Shown here: positions 1-7,659 of the stretch, piece after piece
Numbering within the stretch: position 1 is the first letter of the stretch
How the letters are laid out: each line of letters starts with the position of its first letter
NCBI RefSeq assembly: GCF_017814945.1
Contig: NZ_JAGIPX010000014.1
Coordinates: forward strand, 1-64,000
Source of the DNA: Paraburkholderia sp. LEh10
GTDB lineage: Bacteria; Pseudomonadota; Gammaproteobacteria; Burkholderiales; Burkholderiaceae
DNA: 64,000 nt
Direction of reading: 5' to 3'
Position numbers and translations under genes: made by a program
The notes under the pieces: generated by a model
What the model was told of the DNA's origin: nothing
Databases searched by the model: none
What the model saw: only the letters and a program-made list of their open reading frames with translations

Positions 1-66
1 CGTCAATATCTGCCCGATACCGATGTTCCGGAATTCCGGCCTCGGTTTTTTTACGGCTTCTGCCAT
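1..66 (-). CDS. sdhC: Succinate dehydrogenase cytochrome b556 subunit, N-terminal fragment (partial)
   Basis: The first 22 codons of a minus-strand gene run off the left edge of the window. They begin with ATG at 66-64, preceded by a purine-rich GAGGGG Shine-Dalgarno stretch. The peptide contains KPRPEFRNIGIGQIL, which resembles the N-terminus of proteobacterial SdhC, the haem b membrane anchor of complex II that passes electrons to ubiquinone. Only this short start is visible, so the call rests on one motif. It is divergent from the LysR gene at 299, with a 232-bp shared control region. Confidence 0.6.
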   Translation of the reverse strand, partial: MAEAVKKPRPEFRNIGIGQILT

Positions 67-266
67 GCTAGACCCCTCAAGAAAATTCAGCCCACGATAA
101 CCTCCCGCATCCGGACGAATAACGTCGCGAGTGTCTGGCCGGGATGGCCGCAGCCGTCTTTCCTGGATGTGGGGAATTTGCGTCGATCAAGCGAGACTAC
201 GGGCGCGCTCGTCTACCTGGTGCGCTATTCTCGCCGCTTACTGATATGCTGTCCAATATCTATCGT

Positions 267-281
267 GTATTTCAGAAATAC
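267..281. promoter_or_regulatory. Candidate LysR-type operator (T-N11-A palindrome)
   Basis: GTATTTCAGAAATAC is a perfect 15-bp palindrome containing a T-N11-A core, the usual LysR-family recognition pattern. It lies 17 bp upstream of the LysR start codon and in the space shared with the divergent sdhC-like gene. A second, weaker inverted repeat (GATAT, 8-bp spacer, ATATC) lies just upstream at about 243-260. Autoregulation and control of the divergent gene are inferred. Confidence 0.5.
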
Positions 282-298
282 TTTACAGAGATATCTGG

Positions 299-1198
299 AT
301 GGAATTGCGGCATATCCGGTATTTCCTCGCTGTCGCGGAGGAACGCAACGTCACGCGGGCTGCGGAAAAGCTGGGCATCGGGCAACCGCCGCTCAGCCAG
401 CAGATTCACGCGCTCGAATCGGAGTTGGGCGTACGCCTGTTCCGCCGGACGGGTCATGGCGTCGTGCTCACTGAAGCAGGCGAAGCCTTCGCCATCGACG
501 CGAGGCGCCTGCTCACCGACGCGACGCACGCAGTCAAGAACGCGCAGAGCGCGGGGCGTGGCGAAACGGGCCAGTTGAACATTGGCTTCACAGGCTCGGC
601 TGCGTTCAACCCGGTGGTGCCCAACCTGATCCGGCAGTTTCGCCAGTCATACCCGGGCGTGTCGCTTACATTGACGGAAGGCAATACCGCTCAACTGCTG
701 GCCCAGTTGAACGATCGACGTCTGGACGTTGCATTTGTGCGATTGGGCAATCAGTCGCCAGCCGGGGTGAGGTTTCATCATATTGCCGCGGAACCGATGA
801 AGGTCGTCCTGCCCACCACCCATCCGTTGGCGAGGAAGCGCAAGGTTCGACTCGCCGCGCTGGCCGACGAACCCTTCGTGTTGCTTCCTCGTGACGCAAG
901 CCCTACCTTGCATGATGTAATCGTCGGTGCATGCCGAGACGCGGGGTTTGATCCCCTTCTGGGTCAACAGGCGCCGCAGCTCTCTTCCGTCGTCAACCTC
1001 GTCGCGGCCGAATTCGGCGTGTCGCTTGTGCCCGAGTCCGTTTGCCAGATACATGTCGGCGGCGTTGTCTACGTCGACACCGTCGGCAAAGACATCACGA
1101 TACAGTTGGCGATCGCGTCGCGTGAAAACGCGATGTCTGCAAAGACTTCCAATTTCCTCGCTATTGTTCAACGGCTATCTTCCGGCCCGGAAGACTGA
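299..1198 (+). CDS. LysR-family transcriptional regulator (CatR/BenM-like)
   Basis: This 299-residue protein has the normal LysR length. The N-terminal winged helix-turn-helix (about residues 1-60) opens with MELRHIRYF and contains the helix TRAAEKLGIGQPPLSQQI, the style seen in CatR/BenM/CbnR regulators of aromatic-acid catabolism. The rest is a LysR substrate-binding domain with two Rossmann-like lobes (about 90-295). It is divergent from the sdhC-like start, with a palindrome in between, so it probably controls that operon, itself, or both in response to a small-molecule inducer. The inducer cannot be read from the sequence. Confidence 0.9.
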   Translation: MELRHIRYFLAVAEERNVTRAAEKLGIGQPPLSQQIHALESELGVRLFRRTGHGVVLTEAGEAFAIDARRLLTDATHAVKNAQSAGRGETGQLNIGFTGSAAFNPVVPNLIRQFRQSYPGVSLTLTEGNTAQLLAQLNDRRLDVAFVRLGNQSPAGVRFHHIAAEPMKVVLPTTHPLARKRKVRLAALADEPFVLLPRDASPTLHDVIVGACRDAGFDPLLGQQAPQLSSVVNLVAAEFGVSLVPESVCQIHVGGVVYVDTVGKDITIQLAIASRENAMSAKTSNFLAIVQRLSSGPED

Positions 1199-1212
1199 AT
1201 GAAGCCCGCAGT

Positions 1213-1234
1213 TTGTCGCCCGCTGCGGCGACAA
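1213..1234 (+). terminator. Hairpin after the LysR gene
   Basis: TTGTCGCC and GGCGACAA form a perfect 8-bp stem around a 6-base loop, 14 bases after the LysR stop codon. No T-run follows, so it may be a weak terminator or a 3' end stabiliser. Confidence 0.45.
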
Positions 1235-1401
1235 GCCCGACATCTCGGGCAGCACATTGCGGAAGCAGTTCCTTTTTAGTTCATCTAGAATGAAGACGGC
1301 AGCCGTGATGCACTTCCGGGCTTGCCACGCTCTTTTTGCGAGAAGGGACGGTGCTGCGGGTGAGCCGCAGGTGCGTTGGGCATGACCCGATGGAGGATGC
1401 C

Positions 1402-1563
1402 GTGAATGAAACGCTTATAGCGTATCTGATGGGCCCAGTCGTGATGCTGGTCGTCGCAGTCGTGCTGTGGCTCGCGGCGCGTCATCACGGGGACAGAACC
1501 CAGCGGCGCTCAAGCCGATGGCTCGACACTCACTACGTCGATCTGATGCATCACCGACATTGA
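1402..1563 (+). CDS. Small single-pass membrane protein, unknown function
   Basis: A GTG start at 1402 sits five bases after a perfect GGAGG Shine-Dalgarno sequence (1392-1396). The 53-residue product has one hydrophobic helix (about residues 5-26, rich in Val, Leu and Ala) followed by a basic, His- and Arg-rich tail, so the C-terminus is probably cytoplasmic. An in-frame ATG at 1390 overlaps the Shine-Dalgarno and is less likely. I do not recognise the family. Support is the ribosome binding site plus the sensible membrane-helix architecture. Confidence 0.5.
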   Translation: MNETLIAYLMGPVVMLVVAVVLWLAARHHGDRTQRRSSRWLDTHYVDLMHHRH

Positions 1564-1902
1564 CGGCTCGCGAATAACGCCTGTCTGTGCATCGTTTAGC
1601 CCAGTAAAACAGACTGCATGCGGTTTATCGAAACATCGACTGTGAATGGCCTGGTCAATGGCATTGCTACTGACGAGGCCGCCGGACCGGTCATACCTAC
1701 CGCGTAATCGCGACGCCCCCGGTTGTCATTTCGCCTCGCCTCGTGCGTGATGAGGAAATATGGTGCCCACGACCTGGCTCGCGGGCACGTTGCCACGCTT
1801 CATCGTTTCGACGATTCTCGCCGTTGCCAACGGCAGCCGGCCGGGATGTGTCTGTGCCCTTCGGTGATAAATTCTTTGCCTCGATTCACATGAACTGTCC
1901 CC
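1564..1902. other. Intergenic region with no recognised gene
   Basis: This 339-bp stretch lies between the small membrane protein and the AllA-family gene. The short open frames here lack a ribosome binding site and recognisable composition. It presumably holds the promoter of the gene at 1903, but I see no clear operator or terminator. Confidence 0.5.
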
Positions 1903-2556
1903 ATGACCGAGCACATTGACTACCTCAACCCCGTCCTCCCTGCTGGACTGCGCCGCGTCTCAATGCACGTGGTCGATGCAACGCCTGCAACGCTTGAAGG
2001 CTTTGGCAAGCTGGTCGCCGACCCAGACGAATGCGCGATCGAAATCGTGCAGTGGCCGGCGACGGGATCGAGGCCCATTGACCCGGGAACAGGCGACGAG
2101 GCGGGCACGACGGAAGGCATCTTCGTGAGCGAATGGCGCGGGGACATTCTCTATGGTCGAAACGAGGCCGTGGACGGTCATTATGTGCTCGCCTACGCAA
2201 CGGAGCCGGAAGCAGCCCGCGAAGACAGCACCCGCGCACCCGAGCGTATGTTGTTATGGCACGCAAACTACCACCCGGATGGCGGACAGCTATTTTTCCC
2301 TCTCGACAATCGCCCGTTCTATGTTCCGTTGGCGTTGCCTGGGGACGACATCACACCAGACAAGTTCGTATGTTTTCGCTTCGATGGAACACAGGGTCTC
2401 TACATTCATCCCGGCATCTGGCATGAAGGCGTGTTCACGCTTGAAGGGACGCAGCGGTTCTTCGACAAGCAAGGCGCCGTGCATGCGCGCGTGTCGGTCG
2501 AATTCGCACGCGAGTTTGGTTGTCTACTCGAAGCGCCGACCGTTGCTCAAGACTGA
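1903..2556 (+). CDS. Ureidoglycolate lyase (AllA)-family protein
   Basis: The 217-residue protein matches the AllA cupin-like family, whose founding member cleaves ureidoglycolate to glyoxylate and urea in allantoin breakdown. Recognisable features are the FFPLDNRPFYVPLA core strand (about residues 128-141) and the YIHPGIWHEGVF segment (about 166-177). It is longer than E. coli AllA (about 160 residues), with an acidic insertion around residues 60-110. No other allantoin genes flank it, so the substrate is uncertain; many such stand-alone homologues may act on other compounds. Confidence 0.7.
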   Translation: MTEHIDYLNPVLPAGLRRVSMHVVDATPATLEGFGKLVADPDECAIEIVQWPATGSRPIDPGTGDEAGTTEGIFVSEWRGDILYGRNEAVDGHYVLAYATEPEAAREDSTRAPERMLLWHANYHPDGGQLFFPLDNRPFYVPLALPGDDITPDKFVCFRFDGTQGLYIHPGIWHEGVFTLEGTQRFFDKQGAVHARVSVEFAREFGCLLEAPTVAQD

Positions 2557-3064
2557 TCGCAACGCTTCAAGTCGAGTGCGAGCATGTGCCGTTCGTTAAA
2601 GTGCTCGCTGCCCCCACCTGCTCTGGAACTTTCGTCGGAAACGACGACGCTGCGCCCGTCATATGGCGCTTTCCGGGATGTTCTTCACCGCTTTCTCCCT
2701 TGCTGCACGCGCGCGGGCAGGTCCGAAGCGGTGCCGTTGGTGAGTGCTTTCGCCATTGGCGCGCGAGATGGCGAGTGATCCCGGGAAATTCAGTTCCGCC
2801 TGTGCCGCAGCGCTCTGGGAAGGGTTCATCTACATGTCTCCATGCCCGTGGTGTTGCGGCGAGAGCGTGCACTGTGTCGAAGCTAAAGGGTGCTAAATAC
2901 GACGCGTGCGCTTATTCGACAGTGACACGGAAAATCTCGTCCGACATTCACGAAGAGTCGCTAATGCCATTCCGGCCGGCGTGACCTATTTGGAGTTCTC
3001 TTTGGCATTACTTGAGCACTGACTACGCGCGGCTTACGAGCCGCGAAGTCAAGAAAAGTCTGGT
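2557..3064. other. Intergenic region with no supported gene
   Basis: About 500 bp downstream of the AllA-family gene. The overlapping open frames on both strands have shadow-like, Arg/Ser/Cys-rich composition and no ribosome binding sites. I see no repeat, RNA gene or convincing hairpin. Confidence 0.5.
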
Positions 3065-3262
3065 TCACAAAAGTTTCTTGAAAGGAGTGGGTATGCGGTT
3101 AATGTGCGCTTCCTCCATTCCCGGTGAGTGTTCTTTAGCAAAGGCTTTCTCGACATCGAGTACTTTTGGAATTGACGAACGCGAAACAATTTCGCCCCGC
3201 TCGTTCATCCATTTCATCAATCGCTCAACGAGATCGCGTTCGCGATCATGTTGTGGATGCAT
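3065..3262 (-). CDS. Small hypothetical protein, possibly the remnant of a longer gene
   Basis: A 65-residue frame starting at ATG 3262 has believable coding composition: an amphipathic, charged helix (ERDLVERLMKWMNERGE) followed by a basic C-terminal end. The frame stays open for another 16 or so codons upstream (including AAWFAFARRL) before a TGA but has no good start there. It may therefore be the tail of a decayed longer gene. It lies downstream of the MOSC gene on the same strand. No function can be assigned. Confidence 0.35.
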   Translation of the reverse strand: MHPQHDRERDLVERLMKWMNERGEIVSRSSIPKVLDVEKAFAKEHSPGMEEAHINRIPTPFKKLL

Positions 3263-3371
3263 CGGGAGCCGACGCGCGAAGGCGAACCACGCCGCGTAGA
3301 CCCGCGCAATCTGTCATGGTGCGCGTAACGACGACACACGTCGTGAATGACGGTCAGGCACCCTGCCGGGT

Positions 3372-4241
3372 CTAGAACGACTCTGGGAAGTTCCATGCGC
3401 AGCGCGCTTCGGCGCCGACCGTGAGCCGGCGCCCTTGCCCCGCGAGCACGATCGCGTTTTGCCCGAACGTCAGCCCGCCATCGACGCGCGCGTCCGCACG
3501 CCAACCCGCCATCGTATCGAGAGGCTCGTGTGGCCATGCGGCATCCCGCTGGCCGCGCGACTGATCGATGGTCGTAATGGGACAGCGCGAGCACGGCTTG
3601 ACGAGACGCAGCAGGATTTCGTCGTTGTCGCCGATCGATACGGTATCGATGAAATCCTCATCGAACGCTTCGAGGCCGTTCAACACGATGTTCGGGCGGA
3701 AGCGGTCCATCGCAATCGCGGGCGCGCCCTTCAGATTCAAACGGCGATTGACCTCGGCCAGCGACGCCTCGTTCGTCACGAGCAGCGGAAAGCCATCGGC
3801 GAACTCGACGGGCGCATCGGCGTCGCCCGTCCACTTCTTGCTCGCGTAGCGCGGTTGGGCGCGATCGAAACGCACGAGCCTCACGGACGCCTGCATTACC
3901 TGGGAAAGCCAGTGCGCGGCGGCGTCGCCTTCGTCGAGCGCGGAAACGCCGTCGCCCCACACGCTCGCGCGGACTGTCGCGGTACTGCGCGGCACGGCGA
4001 GCGGCAACTGCAGCGTAGCGGGCATCGACTCGACCGACAGTCCAAGCGTTTGCGCCGACAGTGCCGTGCGGATCGTCGCCATCACGGGATACTCGCGCTG
4101 CGAAAGAAAACGGCCGTTGCCATCGATCACCATCCAGTGACGGTCCCACAGCAATCCTTGGGCGCCCAGACCCGTCTCGTGGAGCGCAATGCCCGCGCAA
4201 GATTTGACGGGATAGACATGAAGACCTGTGATGGATGGCAT
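3372..4241 (-). CDS. MOSC-domain protein (YcbX/mARC-like molybdenum cofactor protein)
   Basis: The 289-residue protein begins with the MOSC N-terminal beta-barrel signature (ITGLHVYPVKSCAGI, residues 4-18) and continues into the MOSC domain. That domain carries the conserved KPCSRCPITTID segment, whose cysteine ligates molybdenum in the mARC/YiiM/YcbX group. These proteins reduce N-hydroxylated compounds, usually with a separate electron donor or a fused ferredoxin domain. No C-terminal 2Fe-2S domain is present here, so an external reductase must be used. It is a single gene on the minus strand; the DNA just upstream carries a TonB-receptor relic on the opposite strand. Confidence 0.85.
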   Translation of the reverse strand: MPSITGLHVYPVKSCAGIALHETGLGAQGLLWDRHWMVIDGNGRFLSQREYPVMATIRTALSAQTLGLSVESMPATLQLPLAVPRSTATVRASVWGDGVSALDEGDAAAHWLSQVMQASVRLVRFDRAQPRYASKKWTGDADAPVEFADGFPLLVTNEASLAEVNRRLNLKGAPAIAMDRFRPNIVLNGLEAFDEDFIDTVSIGDNDEILLRLVKPCSRCPITTIDQSRGQRDAAWPHEPLDTMAGWRADARVDGGLTFGQNAIVLAGQGRRLTVGAEARCAWNFPESF

Positions 4242-4339
4242 GGAAGAGACAGAGTTGCATTGGACAAGGCGAAATTCTCGCCCGCCTGAATTCCAGCGGC
4301 AACCTGAACGATGCCTGTCGAGCCTCGCGCGTTGTGTCG

Positions 4340-4522
4340 GCGAACGCGATGCACCCCGCGTTGTACGGCGTGACGCCGCGCCAGCTGGTGTCGGTGGATG
4401 TGCTCGAACGTGTCGACGTGTTCAAAGGCGCAAACGCGTTCCTGAATGGCGCGTCGCCGACGGGCTCGGCAATCGGCGGCGGCGTCAACCTCGAACTGAA
4501 GCGCGCCGACGACAAGCCGCGC
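4340..4522 (+). pseudogene. Relic of a TonB-dependent siderophore receptor (plug domain only)
   Basis: About 60 codons read as the plug domain of a ferrisiderophore receptor: ALYGVTPRQLVSVDVLERVD, then VFKGANAFLNGASPTGSAIG and GGGVNLELKRADDKP. There is no signal peptide, TonB box or beta-barrel. The frame then runs directly into a hexanucleotide repeat. It is therefore a degraded internal fragment of a gene normally over 700 codons long, trapped between the MOSC and peroxiredoxin-like genes. Confidence 0.75.
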
Positions 4523-4568
4523 AAGCGTAAGCGTGAGCACAAGCGTAAGCGTGAGCGTGAGCGCAAGC
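4521..4568 (+). repeat. Hexanucleotide tandem repeat, 8 units
   Basis: Eight consecutive 6-bp units of the form (G/A)(C/T)(A/G)AGC, such as GCAAGC, GTAAGC, GTGAGC and ACAAGC. They sit exactly at the 3' end of the TonB-receptor plug relic. In the relic frame they would encode alternating Arg/Lys/Glu/His. This looks like slippage expansion or a deletion scar. Confidence 0.8.
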
Positions 4569-4728
4569 GAAACCTCGTTCGCCCGTCGGCCATGCCTGCG
4601 AAGAATGGAAGTTATTCGCCGCGGCTACCTACCTGGGCAACGCAGCTTCTCTGAAGATTGAACGCAGGACGAACCCGCGGTTCGCCTCACGGGAATCGAA
4701 ATCCACAATCGATCTACGGAGAATCATC

Positions 4729-5397
4729 ATGTCGCTCCAGGACAAGCTCGACGCATTCAAGGCCGATTTCAAGGCGGGCAAGCCGCCGTACAACGCGCCG
4801 CCCGAAATCCATCCGATCATGGAACGCGCGACAGCAGAGCTGGTCGCGAGCGGCCAGGCGGCTCGCGCGATCAAGGCGGGCGACCGCGCGCCGCACTTCC
4901 GCCTGAAGGATCAGGACGGCAACGAAGTGTCATCGGATGGACTGCTTGCCAAGGGTCCCGTCATCGTCACGTTCTATCGCGGCGTCTGGTGCCCGTACTG
5001 CAATCTCGAACTCCAGGCCATCAACGATGTGCTGCCGCAAATCCACGCGCTCGGCGCCAGCGTCGTGGCCATTTCGCCGCAGACGGCCGTCAACAGCCGC
5101 AAATCCGTGCGCACCAATGAACTCGGCTTTCCGGTGCTAAGCGACGTCGGGAACGAAACAGCGGCGGCGTTCGGCCTGCGCTTCAATCTGCCCGACTATC
5201 TCGTCGATCTGTACAAGAAGCTCAAGAACGATTTGCCCGCTTTCAACGGCGACGCAGGCTGGACGCTGCCGATGCCGGCGCGCTATGTCATCGGCCAGGA
5301 CGGCGCCGTGCTGTACTCCGAAATCAACCCGGACTACACGCACCGCCCCGACCCGTCAGAGATGCTTCCGATCCTCGAAAGGACAGTCAACATCTGA
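4729..5397 (+). CDS. Peroxiredoxin-like (AhpC/TSA, thioredoxin-fold) protein
   Basis: The 222-residue cytoplasmic protein has an N-terminal helical extension (residues 1-50) and then a thioredoxin-fold AhpC/TSA domain. Its active site reads VTFYRGVWCPYCNLEL, with a CxxC pair rather than the single peroxidatic cysteine of typical peroxiredoxins. This is the peroxiredoxin-like AhpC/TSA subgroup, expected to reduce peroxides or act as a thiol-disulfide reductase. A CGGAGAATCATC leader gives a Shine-Dalgarno sequence before ATG 4729. It is a single gene, followed by a hairpin at 5413. Confidence 0.85.
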   Translation: MSLQDKLDAFKADFKAGKPPYNAPPEIHPIMERATAELVASGQAARAIKAGDRAPHFRLKDQDGNEVSSDGLLAKGPVIVTFYRGVWCPYCNLELQAINDVLPQIHALGASVVAISPQTAVNSRKSVRTNELGFPVLSDVGNETAAAFGLRFNLPDYLVDLYKKLKNDLPAFNGDAGWTLPMPARYVIGQDGAVLYSEINPDYTHRPDPSEMLPILERTVNI

Positions 5398-5412
5398 CGC
5401 ATCGCGTCCGCG

Positions 5413-5433
5413 TGCGCCGCATTGGGCGGCGCA
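5413..5433 (+). terminator. Hairpin after the peroxiredoxin-like gene
   Basis: TGCGCCGC and GCGGCGCA form an 8-bp GC-rich stem with a 5-base loop, 15 bases beyond the stop codon. There is no strong T-run, so termination is plausible but not certain. Confidence 0.45.
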
Positions 5434-5744
5434 GCGCAAAGTCTCGCTCCACTCAGCCGATCGCCGGATTACTTCGGCGCCTGCCCCAGGGTTTAGACGA
5501 CCGACGGCCTCGCCCAGATATCGCCCGCCCATGGCCGCTTCGCCTCGCTTCTGCGCCATCCCATCGCACTCTCGCGCTGACGAGCCCGTTTCAACCGCGC
5601 GTCATTCGCACATCGTCATTCCGATCGATCGCGCGACCCCGTGGCCTCGCGGCACGATCGACAGTCAATCGATCGCGTCCGAGACTACGCCGCACATTCC
5701 GAGGCAGTCGCCGCGCAATAACGAAAAGCCGGCTTCGCACGCGC

Positions 5745-5777
5745 AGCCCAAAACGGAGTCAGGCGCCGTTTTGGGCT
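5745..5777. terminator. Perfect 12-bp inverted repeat between convergent genes
   Basis: AGCCCAAAACGG and CCGTTTTGGGCT form a perfect 12-bp stem with a 9-base loop. It lies 50 bp beyond the stop of the minus-strand SDR gene and downstream of the plus-strand peroxiredoxin-like gene, as expected for a bidirectional terminator. I see no gene in the rest of the 5398-5827 gap. Confidence 0.6.
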
Positions 5778-5827
5778 CGAAGCGAGGATAAGCCTGCGAG
5801 ACGCTCGCAGGTCACCCGGCGTTCGGA

Positions 5828-6805
5828 TCAGAACGATTCACCCACCATCTCTTCACTCTTGCTCCACAGCGCGCGCGCATTTTCGCCGTCGAGCGCATAA
5901 CCTCGAACGCCTTCGCTGATGGGTGTAATCACAACGTCGTCGGCCACGATCTGGCTCACATGGCAGTTCTCACAATATCGTGCGCCGACCTCTTCGGCGG
6001 ACGCGACGGCCCCGGCCCATACCGATGTCGCCGCACCTTGCGCAATCGTCTTGTACTGAAACGGGCCCTTCCCTTCAGCGGCAAGCTGAGTGTTGATGGT
6101 TTCAAGCAATGCCGTCATTCGACCTTCGTCCATATGGCGGCCCAGCTCGGTCCGTATGCCGCCGGGGTGGACCGCGGTGGCCCGCACGCCGCGCGCGCGA
6201 TGCCGCTGATCGAAGCCGACCGCAAACAGGATGTTCGCCGTCTTCGAGCGCCCATACGCGACGAACGGATCGTAAGGCCCGCGCACGAAGCCAGGATCGT
6301 CCAGGTCGACGTTCGCGAAGCGATGCCCCGACGACGCCAGCATCACCACGCGCCCGCCACTGGGAATCAGCGACGCAACCCGATTCACGAGCACGAAATG
6401 GCCGAGATGGTTGGTGCCGAACTGGGTTTCGAATCCATCGGCGGTCTTGCCAAAGGGCGTCGCCATCACGCCCGCGTTGGCGATGACGATGTCAAACTGC
6501 TTGCCTTGCGCAAGCAGTTTGTCGGCGCAAGCCCGGACACTCGCGAGGCTCGCGAGATCGAGCGAAATCAGCTCGATGCTGCCGCCTGCCGCGGCTGCCT
6601 CGCGCGTCGCTGCCGCCGTCGCGTGGCGCGCCTTCTGCAGGTCGCGCGCGGCGCCGATCACGCTCGCGCCACGCGCGGCGAGCGAGCGCGCCGTCTCCAC
6701 GCCCAGTCCCGCCGAAACGCCCGTCACGAGAATCCGCTTGCCGTGAAGGTTGACGCCCGCGAGCACCTCGTCCGTCGTCGATGTTGCACCAAAGTTTTCA
6801 GCCAT
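5828..6805 (-). CDS. Short-chain dehydrogenase/reductase (retinol-dehydrogenase-like)
   Basis: This cytoplasmic SDR of about 325 residues has the NAD(P)-binding TGVSAGLG motif near residue 30, the NAG motif (IANAGVMATPF), and the catalytic Ser plus YxxxK (ASSGHRF; YGRSKTANILF). Length and motifs fit the SDR group often annotated as retinol dehydrogenase or WW-domain oxidoreductase. I prefer ATG 6805, six bases after GAGAGG, over a GTG two codons upstream. It is divergent from the TetR gene at 6925 with two 21-bp operators between them, so it is probably that regulator's target. The substrate is unknown. Confidence 0.88.
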   Translation of the reverse strand: MAENFGATSTTDEVLAGVNLHGKRILVTGVSAGLGVETARSLAARGASVIGAARDLQKARHATAAATREAAAAGGSIELISLDLASLASVRACADKLLAQGKQFDIVIANAGVMATPFGKTADGFETQFGTNHLGHFVLVNRVASLIPSGGRVVMLASSGHRFANVDLDDPGFVRGPYDPFVAYGRSKTANILFAVGFDQRHRARGVRATAVHPGGIRTELGRHMDEGRMTALLETINTQLAAEGKGPFQYKTIAQGAATSVWAGAVASAEEVGARYCENCHVSQIVADDVVITPISEGVRGYALDGENARALWSKSEEMVGESF

Positions 6806-6855
6806 TTGCACCTCTCCGTCTGTATGAGGGTTGACGTTCGTTCCCGCCCGGGATA

Positions 6856-6876
6856 AAACGGAGTTTCCCTCCGGTT
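6856..6876. promoter_or_regulatory. TetR operator, upstream copy
   Basis: AAACGGAG, 5-bp spacer, CTCCGGTT: an imperfect copy of the palindrome at 6887, with its centre 31 bp away (about three helical turns). It lies 51 bp upstream of the SDR start codon. Confidence 0.7.
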
Positions 6877-6886
6877 CGAAGATATT

Positions 6887-6907
6887 AAACGGAGACAGCC
6901 TCCGTTT
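6887..6907. promoter_or_regulatory. TetR operator, perfect 21-bp palindrome
   Basis: AAACGGAG, spacer ACAGC, CTCCGTTT: perfect 8-bp arms, ending 17 bp before the TetR start codon. Together with the copy at 6856 it fits repression of both divergent genes by the TetR-family protein. Confidence 0.75.
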
Positions 6908-6924
6908 GCAAGCATCAACTGACG

Positions 6925-7503
6925 ATGAATCCCTCCACGCCCAAAGAACGAAAACCCAGAGCCGACGCGCTACGCAATCGCGAACGCATTCTCGAAGAGG
7001 CGAAGAAGGCTTTTACACAAGCAGGCGGCGACATCAGCCTCGACGAGTTGGCTCGCCAGGCGGGCGTCGGGCCCGGCACGCTGTACCGGCACTTCCCGAC
7101 GCGCGAGGCGTTGCTGGAGAGCGTGTACCAGGCCGAGGTGGAAAAGCTCGCAGCGGAAGAGCGCAGGCTGAGCGATTCGATGCCACCCCGCGACGCGCTG
7201 AGAGCCTGGATGCTGCTCTTCGTCGATTACATCGCGACGAAGAAGATCATCGCGCCCGCGTTGAATTCGATCGTGGGCGGGTCGGCGAAGCTGTTCGAAT
7301 CGTCCGGAACGCTGATCAAGAACGCGATTCAATCGCTCGTCGAGCGTGCGATAGCGAGCGGCGACATTCGTGCCGATCTCGATCCGCTCGATCTGCTTCG
7401 CGCGCTCATCGGCGTGTCGAACGTGGCGTCGGCGCCGGACTGGCAACTCAGCGCGAAGCGACTCGTGGACATTCTCCTGCTCGGCTCGCGCCCGTCTGAG
7501 TAA
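6925..7503 (+). CDS. TetR-family transcriptional repressor
   Basis: The 192-residue protein has a TetR_N helix-turn-helix near the N-terminus (RILEEAKKAFTQAGG, then the recognition segment GVGPGTLYRHFPTREALLE). Its C-terminal ligand domain has the AcrR/TetR_C_33-like composition common beside SDR genes. It is divergent from the SDR gene and the intergenic space holds two matching palindromes, so it should repress both itself and the SDR until an unknown ligand binds. Confidence 0.92.
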   Translation: MNPSTPKERKPRADALRNRERILEEAKKAFTQAGGDISLDELARQAGVGPGTLYRHFPTREALLESVYQAEVEKLAAEERRLSDSMPPRDALRAWMLLFVDYIATKKIIAPALNSIVGGSAKLFESSGTLIKNAIQSLVERAIASGDIRADLDPLDLLRALIGVSNVASAPDWQLSAKRLVDILLLGSRPSE

Positions 7504-7612
7504 TCCGGGTTCGCGCAGCCCGCAGCGATTGCGGCGGCGTCCAGGTGCGTATTTATTTCAAACATCCACGTTTTTGCCTGAGACGTCAGAATAAAAGTCG
7601 ACGCTCATATTC

Positions 7613-7646
7613 AGAAAAAGGCGCATGCCCGAACGACATGCGCCTT
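7613..7646 (-). terminator. Rho-independent terminator of the porin gene
   Basis: Read on the minus strand, AAGGCGCATG and CATGCGCCTT form a perfect 10-bp stem with a 9-base loop, followed by TTTTTCTG. It starts 14 bp after the porin stop codon. Confidence 0.85.
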
Positions 7647-7659
7647 CACAGTCCGCGCG

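Noticed and set aside
3435..4289. Long plus-strand open frame opposite the MOSC gene
   Set aside because: Arg/His-rich shadow of the minus-strand gene; the MOSC frame has clear family motifs.
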